A stretch of DNA of 64,000 nucleotides from Salinibacillus kushneri (GCF_900111405.1 NZ_FOHJ01000002.1:375407-439406); one strand, 5' to 3'; numbered from the stretch's first letter, positions 46,183-55,348 are shown. The notes: a model not told the origin generated them from the letters alone. A program made the numbers and translations.

Positions 46183-46527
46183 ATGCAACGCAATTGGAGC
46201 CAAAAGCCTGACCCATTTCAGCCCATGTATCCACCCCAATATCCTTATCAATCACCTAATCAACCACAGTCTTATCCAGGAATGAATTCTCCATATGAAT
46301 CATTTCAAAAGCCTCCAATGCCTATAGGACAAAATTCTATGCCGCCAAACTATATGGGAGGGACTTATCCTAAGGGTGGAAATTTTATAAAAGCCTTTCA
46401 GGATCAAAATGGACAAATGGACTTTGATAAGGTATTTTCTACCGTGGGTCAAGTGGTTGATACTGTGAATCAAGTATCTCCAATCGTAAAACAGATGAGC
46501 TCCTTTATGAAAAACTTCAAAATGTAA
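46183..46527 (+). CDS. yppG: YppG-family protein (proline/glutamine-rich)
   Basis: A 114-residue protein. Residues 1-65 are dominated by Pro, Gln, Tyr and Met (PMYPPQYPYQSPNQPQSYPG). The C-terminal half has the conserved FIKAFQDQNGQMDFDKV...TVGQVVDTVNQVSPIVKQ found in YppG. YppG is a Bacillus family of uncertain role, reported near spore-related genes. ATG 46183 follows AAGGGGGTG. The frame opens upstream at 46156 without a site. A strong terminator follows. Confidence 0.8.
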   Translation: MQRNWSQKPDPFQPMYPPQYPYQSPNQPQSYPGMNSPYESFQKPPMPIGQNSMPPNYMGGTYPKGGNFIKAFQDQNGQMDFDKVFSTVGQVVDTVNQVSPIVKQMSSFMKNFKM

Positions 46528-46580
46528 AAAGAGGCTGATAGCAACACCCTGTAAAGAAGGGGGCTTTATCAGCCTCTTTT
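46526..46580 (+). terminator. Terminator of yppG
   Basis: AAAGAGGCTGATA pairs perfectly with TATCAGCCTCTTT around a 26-base loop, followed by T4. The stem begins in the stop codon region. Confidence 0.85.
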
Positions 46581-46584
46581 ATGT

Positions 46585-46733
46585 GCTTGTGCCAGTCGCC
46601 TCCGCTTTTCTATGTCTAGCTGCGGCTCCTAGGTCCAAGCAGTCATAAGCAGAATCCACTGCGTGGCCAAAAGCATGCCACTCCGTGAATTCTGCTTATG
46701 CAGTCGGACCTAACCAGTCGCCTCCGCCTTTCT
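46585..46733. repeat. Dispersed repeat family B, copy 1
   Basis: About 149 bases: CAGTCGCCTCCGCTTTTCT near the left end recurs as CAGTCGCCTCCGCCTTTCTT at the right end. Between them ATAAGCAGAAT (46645-46655) pairs with ATTCTGCTTAT (46689-46699) around GCC/CACTCCGTG sequence, so it can form a long hairpin. A diverged copy lies at 51920-52030. The right end abuts the stop codon of the degV gene. It resembles GC-rich repeats common in Bacillus intergenic DNA. Confidence 0.7.
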
Positions 46734-47581
46734 TAATCCCTAAAAAAGGAGATGACGAGGCCTCCTTCGCCGGAGTATGTGGCGATTAGGGGGCCCATGT
46801 CCATGGTGAGGGAATTTTGGAATGGGTATTTTTCTTTAATATCAGCAAGAACTTTATTTGCCCGCTCTTTACTGTTTCCATGTGCCAGTGATATCGTGCC
46901 AAAATGTTTGGTTTGTTCCCCGATTTGCTCAACAAATCTTCTCATCGCTTTTTTATTGCCCCGGACTTTTTCGGCAACATCAATGGTTCCTTCATTTGTT
47001 GCGTGTAATAAAAGTTTAATATTCAGTGTTTTGGCAATGGCTCCTTTTACTTTATCCAGGCGACCACCCTTTATAAGGTTATCGAGGGTTCGGAGCACAA
47101 ATAGGGTAGAAAGCTTTTCAACACGTTCCCTCATATGGCTGACCAGATTGTGAAAATGAACATCTTGTGCAAGCTTTTTTCCCGCTTCATGAAGCAGCAA
47201 AGCTATTCCACATGATGCTGTTTTTGTATTGATGATTTCAATTTGACGATCTGGCTCTTCATCTAAGAGCATGTCTTTTCCCATGACAGCACTTTGGTAG
47301 GTACCGCTCACACCTTTTGAAATAGATAACATTAAAATCGGTTTGTTTTCATCTACTCTTTTATAAGCTTCATAAAAATCCTGCGGGCCTGGAGCAGAGG
47401 ACTTTGGTAGCTCTTCTGCTTCCTCCATAAGCGTATAGTAATTTTCAATTTTTGAATCTGGACTAACTTTGTACGTTTCTCCATTGATTTGAATGTTAAG
47501 AGGAACAACAGCAATATTTAATTTTTTCTGTAGAGCCGTTGGGATATCGGCTCCACCATCAGTCATTAATTGGATATTCAT
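46733..47581 (-). CDS. DegV-family fatty-acid-binding protein
   Basis: A 282-residue DegV protein; related members (FakB) present fatty acids to the kinase FakA for phosphorylation. The start QLMTDGGADIPTALQKKL, the lipid-contact serine in LSISKGVSGTYQSAV near 90 and the C-terminal MGPLIATYSGEGGLVISF are conserved. The fakA gene is not in this window. ATG 47581 follows GAAGGAGTGG. The last bases of the gene lie at the edge of repeat B. Confidence 0.9.
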   Translation of the reverse strand: MNIQLMTDGGADIPTALQKKLNIAVVPLNIQINGETYKVSPDSKIENYYTLMEEAEELPKSSAPGPQDFYEAYKRVDENKPILMLSISKGVSGTYQSAVMGKDMLLDEEPDRQIEIINTKTASCGIALLLHEAGKKLAQDVHFHNLVSHMRERVEKLSTLFVLRTLDNLIKGGRLDKVKGAIAKTLNIKLLLHATNEGTIDVAEKVRGNKKAMRRFVEQIGEQTKHFGTISLAHGNSKERANKVLADIKEKYPFQNSLTMDMGPLIATYSGEGGLVISFFRD

Positions 47582-47619
47582 CGTATCCACTCCTTCAATC
47601 AAAAATAATCTGTTTCTTT

Positions 47620-48519
47620 TTATTCTTCCATAGTGCTTGCTGGCACCCGCGAAGTACTTAAGATAAACAAAATCATACCAAAGATGACAATCGAGCCTCC
47701 AAGAACCTGGAACCAGGTTACGTATTCTCCTAATATAAAATACGCTAAGATGGATGCTCCAACAGGTTCAAATAGCATCCCCATAGTAATAGTTGAGGTG
47801 CTTACCCATCTGATAGCCCAATTGAATAGGGAATGACCGAGAAAGGTTGGAATAATGGCTAAAGCTAAAAACACAAGCCAATGATCAAGGTCATATCCAA
47901 AAAAAGGCTGTTGAAGGATAAGATTATAAACAATTAATGTAATGGAGCTTATTCCATATACAATAAAGGTATAGGTTGCCAGGGGAGCTCTTTTTCTTAC
48001 ATTTTGCCCCAATAAAAAATACCCTGTTACCATAACGGCTCCCAATAGTGCAAGCATGTCACCAAATAATGCAATTCCGCTGATTTACAAGTCTCCCCAG
48101 CTTATAATCACGCTGCCTGTCATTGTAATGATCATGCTAATAATAGCCCCATAAGTAAAACGTTCATGAAAAAACAAATAGGTTCCGAAAAAAGCAAAAA
48201 TCGGCTGTAAGGTGACAAATACAACTGAACTTGCTACGGAAGTGTAATTTAAGGATTCAAACCAAAGAATAAAATGGAAGGCTAAAAAGATTCCGGCAAG
48301 GATGGACAAGCCCCAGTCCTTTACATAGATGTAGGGAAAGTCATGACGTCGTTTGAGTAAGATATACGGTGCCATAATGAGAACAGCGAATAGGAGTCGA
48401 TAATTGGCAATGATAGAGGCTGGAGCTTGATCGGCCAATTTAACGAATACTGCAGCGGTTGAAACACTAAGTACGCCAACCGTAACAGCGATATATGGTG
48501 TAATTTCTCTTTTGTCCAT
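47620..48519 (-). pseudogene. EamA/DMT-family permease gene, interrupted by one stop codon
   Basis: Drug/metabolite transporter gene of two EamA repeats (about five helices each). The first half (48085-48519) starts MDKREITPYIAVTVGVLSVSTAAVF and reaches GSVIISWGDL. The next codon is TAA (48085-48087), followed in the same frame by ISGIALFGDMLALLGAV and the second repeat to 47620. AAA or CAA would restore it, so the lesion is one base. The full frame is 299 codons, the normal size. The two halves are otherwise undamaged, which suggests a recent mutation or a sequencing error. It is downstream-adjacent to degV on the same strand. Substrate unknown. Confidence 0.88.
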
Positions 48520-48691
48520 TCAAACGTTCCTCCAGCAGAGACTATAGATTTTCTACTATTTTATCATGTATGAAAGGGAAATACACCGGACAATCTCATT
48601 TGTATTCCAGAGTATTTCCCGAATATGATAATCAGATAAGGCCACCGTTAAGGAGTAGGTAGCCTTACTCACTCGAATAGCCGGTTAAAAG

Positions 48692-49306
48692 TTATAACCA
48701 ATTTGAATGTTTTCTTACCCCACTTAAGAGGATATTCGCTAATGCAAATCCGCCAATAAACCCGAAGATGTGCGCATAAATATTTATATTTGTACGCAGG
48801 AATGTCATAATGAGAGCAATAATCATAATGGCCGTAATGATCTGGGTGCTCTGATAATCAAGCAACTCTTTACGAAAGAGTATGATGAACAAATAAGTGC
48901 CAAATAACCCAAAAATTGCACCAGAAGCTCCCGCATGGGTAAGCTCCATCGATCCTAACCATAAGGTGGCTAGATTTCCGATAACACCTGAAAGTGCATA
49001 TAAGAGGATAAATCTAACTTTACCTAGCATACTTTCGAGAGCAGGGCCAAATAAAACAAGCGAAAATGAGTTGAAAATAGCATGCATCAAACCGAAATGA
49101 AAGAAAATGGCAGTAAATAATCGCCAATATTCATTGTAGTTGGATATGAGTCCATTTTGCCCGAGGCCAAGAAATCGTATTGAATCAAAAAACGGAATGG
49201 GCAAAAATTCAGTCAGTAGCCATAAACCGAGATTGATCGCTACTATCACACTAACCACGGGATAAAAACGAAGAAATTCCTGAAAACTTTCTGTACGAAT
49301 AAACAT
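48692..49306 (-). CDS. ydcA: Rhomboid-family intramembrane serine protease
   Basis: A 204-residue membrane protein with six hydrophobic helices. The catalytic serine is in HAGASGAIFGLFGTYL near 128, and the histidine in YAHIFGFIGGF near 182. The L1-type WRLFTAIFFHFGLMHAIFN loop is intact. It is divergent from acpS, as ydcA is in B. subtilis, and opens the syntenic block that runs to the tRNA genes. Substrates are not known. Confidence 0.9.
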   Translation of the reverse strand: MFIRTESFQEFLRFYPVVSVIVAINLGLWLLTEFLPIPFFDSIRFLGLGQNGLISNYNEYWRLFTAIFFHFGLMHAIFNSFSLVLFGPALESMLGKVRFILLYALSGVIGNLATLWLGSMELTHAGASGAIFGLFGTYLFIILFRKELLDYQSTQIITAIMIIALIMTFLRTNINIYAHIFGFIGGFALANILLSGVRKHSNWL

Positions 49307-49447
49307 AGCATCACCTATTTAGTATAGTTTGTTTCATATTATACATATTTTTTATTGTTCATACGGCTCATTTGCTTATTTTATCAAAATTTATTGAAAG
49401 CTCTAAGCCATTACAATCTTTATCAATAAGGAGAGTGGAGGATTGCT

Positions 49448-49810
49448 GTGATTAAAGGACTTGGTGTTGATTTATCTGAAATAAATAGAATTGAGAAAGC
49501 AGTGAAAAGAAATCATCGTTTTCCTAAGCGGATTCTTTCGGATCGGGAAATGGAGTTATTTGAAGGATTAACGTCCTGGAAACGTAAAGTAGAATTCGTG
49601 GCAGGACGGTTTGCTGCTAAAGAAGCTTATTCAAAAGCACAAGGTACAGGTATTGGAAAGGAATATTCATTTCAGGATATTGAAATACTGCCTAATTTTC
49701 AAGGGAAGCCTGAAGTGTTTGTTAAAGGTAGGAAAGAAGAGGGGACACTTGTGTCAATCTCGCATAGTACAGAAATTGTTATTGCAGAAGTTGTGATTCA
49801 GGAAGGCTAG
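49448..49810 (+). CDS. acpS: Holo-[acyl-carrier-protein] synthase
   Basis: Transfers 4'-phosphopantetheine from CoA to the acyl carrier protein. The 120-residue product has the metal-binding motif GLGVDLSEINRI near 4 and the second motif RFAAKEAYSKAQGTGIG near 54. GTG 49448 lies three bases beyond GGAGGATT. It begins the B. subtilis-like order acpS-ydcC-alr. The 290-base gap that follows holds no gene that I can recognise. Confidence 0.95.
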   Translation: MIKGLGVDLSEINRIEKAVKRNHRFPKRILSDREMELFEGLTSWKRKVEFVAGRFAAKEAYSKAQGTGIGKEYSFQDIEILPNFQGKPEVFVKGRKEEGTLVSISHSTEIVIAEVVIQEG

Positions 49811-50100
49811 TCTGCATATTCGGATAGTTTGTCTCATATATTTTAGTGCGGGTAAAAGGGGACAAAGGTAAACACCGCGTTACAAATGGGACATGTATGA
49901 TTGGCATGTCAAATGCCTGTGATGACAATATGAGAAACGCTTAGAATGGAGGAGGGTAATTTACAAAAAATGGACAATGATGTTGTGGAAATGAGTTAAA
50001 AGAATAAAAAATCGATAAGGATAAATCGTACATGCTCATGTTTGCGGTGTAAAAAATACGTTCCCTTTTTGTTTCGAAATGAGGCAAAGGAGTTGTGAAC

Positions 50101-51123
50101 ATGAAGAAAAAACATTTGCTCTGGAGCTTGGCAGTCTTTCTACTCATTTTTATGTCTGCTTGTGGAGAAAAATCTAAAGAGGATGTCATTAGTTCTCTGG
50201 AAGATAAAGTAGAAGAAATGAGTGGATATAAGGCACAGGCAAAGATGGAATTAAAGACAGGGGAAGATGTGCAAAGCTATGAGATTGGTGTTTGGCACCA
50301 AAAGAACGATATGTATCGTGTAGAATTAAATAACCCAAGCAGTGAAAAGGGAAATCAGATTATCCTTAAAAACAAGGAAGGGGTTTTTGTTTTAACACCT
50401 GCGTTAAACAAGAGTTTTAAGTTTCAAAGTGAATGGCCGGATAATAGCAGCCAGCCTTATCTATTCGCATCATTAGTTAAAGATGTGGTCAATGATCAGG
50501 AATCAGAATTTAAACAAACCGATAACCATTACGTATTTACAACCAAAACGAACTATCAAAGCAATAATAATCTCCCTTATCAGGAAATCACATTTTCAAA
50601 GGATACTTTAAAGCCAGTGATGGTAAAAGTGATGGATAAGGATTATCAGTCCTTAGTTGAAATTTCGTTCTCATCCTTTGAATTTGATCCTGAATTTGCT
50701 GAAGATGACTTTGATACGCAAAAGAATTTAACAAGCAGTGTCATGAATGTACCAGCAATGGCAAATTCAGAAGAAGAAGAGACATTGGAAGTTCTTTATC
50801 CAGTGAATTTACCAGAAGGGACTTCACTAGCAGAAGAAAAGAAAACCGAGTTCGAGAATGGGACCCGCGTTATTCTTACTTATGAGGGAGATAAAAGCTT
50901 TACACTGATTCAGGAGCAATATCAATCGTATCCTACCAGTATTACCTCTCCGGTTAATGTACAGGGAAGTCCTATTAGTCTAGGTGCTACCGTGGGAGTC
51001 ATGACGGAAGAATCTGTTGAATGGAGTAAGGATAATACAAGATTTTATTTAGCCAGTAAAGATTTAACACGTGAAGAAATGATTGAAGTTGCTTCCTCTG
51101 TAGAAGGTAAGGGAATTAAGTAA
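50101..51123 (+). CDS. ydcC: YdcC-like lipoprotein with LolA-type fold
   Basis: A 340-residue membrane-anchored lipoprotein with signal peptide and lipobox MSAC at about residue 20. The body is a beta-rich outer-membrane-lipoprotein-sorting-like fold: YEIGVWHQKNDMYRVEL near 60, NQIILKNKEGVFVLTPALNKSFKF near 85 and PYQEITFSKDTLKP. Homologues such as GerS in clostridia act in spore cortex and germination, but the role here is inferred from synteny with B. subtilis ydcC. ATG 50101 lies eight bases after AAAGGAG. A long hairpin terminator follows. Confidence 0.87.
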   Translation: MKKKHLLWSLAVFLLIFMSACGEKSKEDVISSLEDKVEEMSGYKAQAKMELKTGEDVQSYEIGVWHQKNDMYRVELNNPSSEKGNQIILKNKEGVFVLTPALNKSFKFQSEWPDNSSQPYLFASLVKDVVNDQESEFKQTDNHYVFTTKTNYQSNNNLPYQEITFSKDTLKPVMVKVMDKDYQSLVEISFSSFEFDPEFAEDDFDTQKNLTSSVMNVPAMANSEEEETLEVLYPVNLPEGTSLAEEKKTEFENGTRVILTYEGDKSFTLIQEQYQSYPTSITSPVNVQGSPISLGATVGVMTEESVEWSKDNTRFYLASKDLTREEMIEVASSVEGKGIK

Positions 51124-51137
51124 ATGAAAAAGCAGTA

Positions 51138-51222
51138 CGGACTCATGGATTTTACTCCGAAAATAGTGGTGGCGTTTGGACTGTTTTATCGGAGTGCTCC
51201 CACAATCCATGAGTCTGTTTTT
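51138..51222 (+). terminator. Long hairpin terminator of ydcC
   Basis: ACTCATGGATT (51141-51151) pairs with AATCCATGAGT (51204-51214), extended inside by ACTCCG/CGGAGT, and is followed by T5. Confidence 0.85.
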
Positions 51223-51244
51223 GTTTGTGATTGTTTTTAGAATA

Positions 51245-51413
51245 GGCTCATGTTCACCATAGGTACCCATTTTCCCTCCAGTGTGCTCGCTTTCAGCAGG
51301 TGGTCGGGAGCTTCGTCAACATACGTTTGTGGGGTCTCCTGTATACAGTTCTTCCCGCAGGAGTCTCGCGAAATCAACTTGGTAGAAAATTAACCATAAG
51401 CTTTAACATATCC
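51245..51413 (+). repeat. Dispersed repeat family A, copy 2 (about 169 bases)
   Basis: Left end GGCTCATGTTCACCATAGG, right end AGCTTTAACATATCC, interior GTGCTCGCTTTC, CATACGTTTGTGGGGTCTCC and TCTTCCCGCAGGAGTCTCGCG. It matches copy 1 at 6117-6295 over its whole length, with scattered differences and short gaps. Confidence 0.7.
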
Positions 51414-51919
51414 TTAGAGTAAACAGAAAAAGCCTGAACTGTACTCGTTAGGGAATGAATAATTTGGTTAGGTGACGGGATTAGACAGATAATAGACTGA
51501 ATTATACTGAATGGACAGGATTTAGGTTTGTTGACGGAAATATTGGAAAGAGTGAGAATTATAATAGTGAGCGATTGGTATCCTGAGTGGGTTGAAAGAA
51601 TACTCACTACAACTAAAGTGAATCATTTGAATAAGGACAGCATGCTGAATTTGTCTTAAATCCCAAACAGGTATCTTTTGCACCATAAAAGGATTGTGAT
51701 GAATATCGACAGAATTAAATGGCAATATAGACCGAATTCTCAATTTAAAAGACTTGATTACACTTCTTCTCTAAGATAATCCTGATAAAAGAGGACCTTT
51801 TTACTAAAACTACTGGATAAATAGTTTCCGCAGGTACTGCAAGATTATAAAAGACAACACGAAGGAAGGGCTTGGCGATAAGACCATCATAAAATCGGGT
51901 TTTCGTATTCCGCTTTTTT
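51414..51919. other. Gene-free stretch between repeats A and B
   Basis: About 500 bases upstream of alr. Open frames of 60-80 codons on the minus strand have no ribosome sites and resemble nothing I know. Stops are frequent in the plus frames. No tRNA, riboswitch or IS end was seen. Confidence 0.5.
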
Positions 51920-52030
51920 ATGTACACTTGCTGTCTCTGGATCTGGGCAGTCATTAGTGGCGAAAAAGTGTGTCACTCCGTGAATTCAGCTTATGCAGTT
52001 GAGCCTAATCAGTCGCCTTCGCTTTTCTTT
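51920..52030. repeat. Dispersed repeat family B, copy 2 (diverged)
   Basis: TGTCTCTGGATCTGGGCAGTCATTAG, CACTCCGTGAATTCAGCTTATGCAGT and CAGTCGCCTTCGCTTTTCTT follow the order found in copy 1 at 46585-46733. The -35 of the alr promoter begins two bases after its right end. Confidence 0.65.
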
Positions 52031-52031
52031 C

Positions 52032-52060
52032 TTGACACTTTACTTTTAAGGTTGAATAAT
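52032..52060 (+). promoter_or_regulatory. Sigma-A promoter of alr
   Basis: TTGACA (52032-52037), 17 bases, AATAAT (52055-52060), 33 bases before ATG 52093. It directly follows the end of repeat B copy 2. Confidence 0.7.
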
Positions 52061-52092
52061 AGAAAGAAAAAAGAACGAGAGAAGGCTTTATT

Positions 52093-53274
52093 ATGAGTTT
52101 ACAGCCGTTTTATCGTGATTCCTGGTGTGAGGTAAATTTGGATGCGATTCAATATAATATTAAACAATTAAAGCAGGTCTTATCAGATGATACGGAGATT
52201 TTTGCTGTTGTAAAGGGGAACGCTTATGGACATGGTGATATTCAGGTAGCGAATGCGGCCCTGGAAGAAGGCGTATATGGTCTTGCTGTGACTCTATTGG
52301 ATGAAGCGTTAAAGCTTCGTGAGGCAGGAATTAAAGCTCCTATTCTCGTTATGAGCTGGGTTCGTCCAGAGGATGTAAAACTTGCAGCTGAGAATGATAT
52401 AACGGTTACCGTGTTTCAGAAAGAATGGGTAGAACAAGCTAAGGTTCACCTTTTCAATCAAACTCTTTCTGTTCATATTAAAATCGATACAGGAATGGGA
52501 CGTATTGGAATCCGTACTTTAGAAGAAATGGAAGATCTGATTAAAGAGCTTGACGATTCCCATTTTAAAGTTACTGGTGCTTTTACCCACTTTGCTACCG
52601 CTGATGAGGAAGATGAAAGCTATTATCGTAATCAACAATCACGATTCACCGAATGTATAGGGATGCTAAAATCCTATGTTAAAGATGATAATATTGTGAT
52701 TCATTCTGGGAATAGTGCGGCGAGTATGCGTTATCCTAATGATATGTTCGATGCTGTTCGTTTCGGGATTAGTATGTATGGTCTCTATCCATCTCCGTTT
52801 GTTAAACAGATTCAACCTATTGATTTACAACCAGCTTTTTCTCTTCATAGTAAGCTTATTCATGTTAAAAAACTACCTGCAGGCGAGGGGATAAGTTATG
52901 GAAAAACGTATGAGACGCAGGGTGAAGAATGGATAGGGACTGTCCCTGTTGGATATGCCGATGGTTGGATACGAAGGCTTCATACTCAGCATGTCATTAT
53001 TAATGGAAAGAAAATGCCGATTGTAGGAAGGATTTGCATGGATCAGTTTATGGTCAGACTGGATGGACCTTATCCAGTAGGGGAGCAAGTCACTTTAATT
53101 GGCAGGCAAGGTGATGAAGAAGTGACAGTAGATGACATTGCCGATACGTTGGAAACTATCACATATGAAATCCCATGTTCTATCAGTTACCGAGTTCCAA
53201 GGGTTTATGTACACAACCAGGAAATCATGGATGTGGAAAACAAACTGTATTTAGAAAAAAATCGTTTAAAATAA
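52093..53274 (+). CDS. alr: Alanine racemase
   Basis: PLP enzyme that makes D-alanine for peptidoglycan. The PLP lysine is in FAVVKGNAYGHGDI near 40, and the catalytic tyrosine in VPVGYADGWIRRL near 278. GRICMDQFMV near 312 is also conserved. The 393-residue product is normal. The ribosome site is AGAGAAGG before ATG 52093. Synteny with B. subtilis alrA, which is followed by ndoAI and ndoA, supports the name. Confidence 0.96.
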   Translation: MSLQPFYRDSWCEVNLDAIQYNIKQLKQVLSDDTEIFAVVKGNAYGHGDIQVANAALEEGVYGLAVTLLDEALKLREAGIKAPILVMSWVRPEDVKLAAENDITVTVFQKEWVEQAKVHLFNQTLSVHIKIDTGMGRIGIRTLEEMEDLIKELDDSHFKVTGAFTHFATADEEDESYYRNQQSRFTECIGMLKSYVKDDNIVIHSGNSAASMRYPNDMFDAVRFGISMYGLYPSPFVKQIQPIDLQPAFSLHSKLIHVKKLPAGEGISYGKTYETQGEEWIGTVPVGYADGWIRRLHTQHVIINGKKMPIVGRICMDQFMVRLDGPYPVGEQVTLIGRQGDEEVTVDDIADTLETITYEIPCSISYRVPRVYVHNQEIMDVENKLYLEKNRLK

Positions 53275-53456
53275 AACATAATTGTGTAAAATTGGAATAG
53301 ATATGAAAATGGTAAGACGTTGCGGTGAGAGTTGCGCATTTGCCAGGATTAATAAGGAGATTTAATTTTTCCAAAGCTTTGCAATGCAAGTCCCTTAATG
53401 GTATGATTGGAATGGATTTATACAATTGTTACGATTTCATGGTGGAGGTGTATGTT

Positions 53457-53732
53457 GTGTCCGAGGGTTCACAAGAAATTGTAGTAAAACTACCACAACA
53501 AATGGTTGAAGAATTAGACAACTTGAGAAAATATGAAGACTGCGATCGAAATGACTTGATTTGCCAAGCTATGAAGATGTATTTGCATGATAAAAAGAAA
53601 CGTGATATCCGAGAGACAATGCGCCGCGGTTATGTGGAAATGGCTAATATTAATCTGAATATTGCATCTGAAGCTTTTCAAGCTGAAGAGGAGGCAGAAA
53701 ATACCCTTGAACGCCTTGTGAGCGGGGGGTAA
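53457..53732 (+). CDS. ndoAI: Antitoxin EndoAI (MazE-type)
   Basis: A 91-residue antitoxin with an N-terminal ribbon-helix-helix (EIVVKLPQQMVEELDNL...NDLICQAMKMYL) and a C-terminal part that blocks the toxin (MRRGYVEMANINLNIASEAF...AENTLERLVSGG), nearly the same as B. subtilis NdoAI. GTG 53457 lies six bases after GGAGGTG. The longer frame from 53325 covers intergenic DNA. It is the first gene of a toxin-antitoxin operon and its product probably represses the pair. Confidence 0.94.
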   Translation: MSEGSQEIVVKLPQQMVEELDNLRKYEDCDRNDLICQAMKMYLHDKKKRDIRETMRRGYVEMANINLNIASEAFQAEEEAENTLERLVSGG

Positions 53733-53738
53733 AATCTG

Positions 53739-54089
53739 TTGATGGTAAAAAGAGGCGACGTCTTTTTTGCGGATCTCTCTCCTGTCGTTGGGTCGGAACA
53801 AGGTGGCGTTCGCCCAGTATTAGTCATTCAAAATGATATAGGTAACCGTTTTAGTCCAACCTGTATTGTTGCCGCTATTACCGCACAAATACAGAAAGCT
53901 AAATTACCGACCCATGTTGAAATTGATGCTAAAAGATACGGGTTTGAGCGTGATTCGGTAATCTTACTGGAACAAATACGTACAATTGATAAACAACGAT
54001 TAACGGATAAAATTACACAACTAGACGAGACTCTCATGAACCGTGTTGACGAAGCGTTACAAATTAGTCTCGGACTTATTGACTTTTAA
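53739..54089 (+). CDS. ndoA: Endoribonuclease EndoA (MazF-type toxin)
   Basis: mRNA-cleaving toxin of 116 residues that recognises UACAU in B. subtilis. The sequence is almost unchanged from B. subtilis Ndo[43 protein letters not shown] and [20 protein letters not shown] 53739 is used by analogy; ATG 53742 is equally possible. The antitoxin stop is six bases before it. A terminator overlaps the end. Confidence 0.96.
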   Translation: MMVKRGDVFFADLSPVVGSEQGGVRPVLVIQNDIGNRFSPTCIVAAITAQIQKAKLPTHVEIDAKRYGFERDSVILLEQIRTIDKQRLTDKITQLDETLMNRVDEALQISLGLIDF

Positions 54090-54114
54090 AGCTGCTCAAA
54101 AGAGTAGCTTTTTT
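54088..54114 (+). terminator. Terminator of the ndoAI-ndoA operon
   Basis: AAAGCTGCTC pairs with GAGTAGCTTT (one G-T pair) around AAAA, followed by T6. The stem starts in the ndoA stop codon. Confidence 0.85.
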
Positions 54115-54477
54115 ATTTTTTATGATATAGGAACATTCGGCTACATTCGTTCGTTGTGTTTTTCTTTATCTCCCCCGACTTTGACCAGTCCGTACCTTGG
54201 TAAACGGGCTCTTCCCCCTTCCAATAATCTGCTTTTTCCTGATAGTAGTTAAATCTACCCCTATTTATCTACCTAATCTTTTTTATGTCTCCTTAACAAC
54301 TTCACTCTATGGTTCCATCAAGTCTTATAGCGTTTCGAATATAGATTTTCAAGACGTTTGACCTAATCTGTTCTGCTTTTATTTTTCAATTTAGCATGGT
54401 AAATTATAAAGTGGATAATTATTTAATAATTTTTAATAATTACATATATTTCAAGTAATTTTAAGGGGGCCGGCGAT
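54115..54477 (+). other. Gene-free region before rsbR
   Basis: The region is about 360 bases, C-rich in the first third and AT-rich in the last. TTGACC at 54358-54363 with TATTTT 16 bases later is the best promoter-like pair. No ORF with a ribosome site, no RNA gene and no sigma-B type promoter was recognised. The rsbR transcript must start here or come from further upstream. Confidence 0.4.
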
Positions 54478-55344
54478 TTGGATAAGCTTTTACGTGAGAT
54501 TGTATTAGAGAATAGTGACCATATTGTGAAAAAATGGCTGACGGAGATTGACCGAAAGAAGGCAGATAATTATACAGTTTCCATTTCCGAAGAACTATTT
54601 GAAAGTACAAATCGTGAATTTGTAAATGTGATATTTTCAAGTGTGGAAAAGGAAGGAATGCTCGAAGACCTTCACAAATTCTCTGAAAGGTTAATCCATT
54701 TAGGATGGCCACTGAGCTATTTAACAGAAGGTATGCAGGCGTTCCGTAGAGTTACAATGAATTTTATTTTAGAAAGAAGTGAAGAAGTAGATTCACAGCA
54801 ATTTACTGAAATATTGGAAGGTGTTGATCAATGGATTGATCCTATAGTTAACTTCTTAGTTAATGAATACTCAGGCAACTGGGAAAATACAGTATCAATT
54901 CAAAGAATGGCGTTACAGGAATTATCTGCTCCTTTAATTCCGGTTATGGAAGGGATTACGATAATGCCGCTTGTTGGTACGATTGATACCGAGCGGGCGA
55001 AGCTCATTATGGAAAATTTGCTGGATGGTGTGATAAAACACAATGCGGAAGTAGTATTAATGGATATAACAGGTGTACCTGTAGTAGATACAATGGTCGC
55101 GCATCATATTATTCAGGCAGCGGAGGCTGTTCGATTAATTGGTGCATCTTGTATATTAGTCGGAATCCGCCCTGAAATTGCACAAACCATTGTCAATTTA
55201 GGTATAGATTTATCGAACTTCCCAACAAAAAGTTCTTTACAAAAAGGATTTCGATCTGCCCTTGAAATTACCGGGCGTCGAGTTGTTAATGTAGGTGAAG
55301 AGGATGATGTTGAGAATATTTTGGACTCATTAGGTAAGGAGTGA
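54478..55344 (+). CDS. rsbR: Stressosome protein RsbR
   Basis: Scaffold and sensor protein of the sigma-B stressosome. The N-terminal half (1-130) is a globin-like sensor fold, and the C-terminal half (about 150-280) a STAS domain. The two phosphothreonine sites of B. subtilis RsbRA fall at Thr171 (GTIDTERAK) and Thr205 ([10 protein letters not shown]) in this product, exactly the known numbers. TTG 54478 follows AAGGGGG. The 288-residue product is followed four bases later by rsbS. Confidence 0.95.
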   Translation: MDKLLREIVLENSDHIVKKWLTEIDRKKADNYTVSISEELFESTNREFVNVIFSSVEKEGMLEDLHKFSERLIHLGWPLSYLTEGMQAFRRVTMNFILERSEEVDSQQFTEILEGVDQWIDPIVNFLVNEYSGNWENTVSIQRMALQELSAPLIPVMEGITIMPLVGTIDTERAKLIMENLLDGVIKHNAEVVLMDITGVPVVDTMVAHHIIQAAEAVRLIGASCILVGIRPEIAQTIVNLGIDLSNFPTKSSLQKGFRSALEITGRRVVNVGEEDDVENILDSLGKE

Positions 55345-55348
55345 AACT

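Noticed and set aside
51374..51954. Three minus-strand frames of 69-77 codons upstream of alr
   Set aside because: No ribosome sites, no family resemblance; they run through repeat and unexplained intergenic DNA.
53739..54089. MazEF-type pair as a mobile or novel toxin system
   Set aside because: It is the ancestral chromosomal ndoAI-ndoA pair at its normal Bacillus position.
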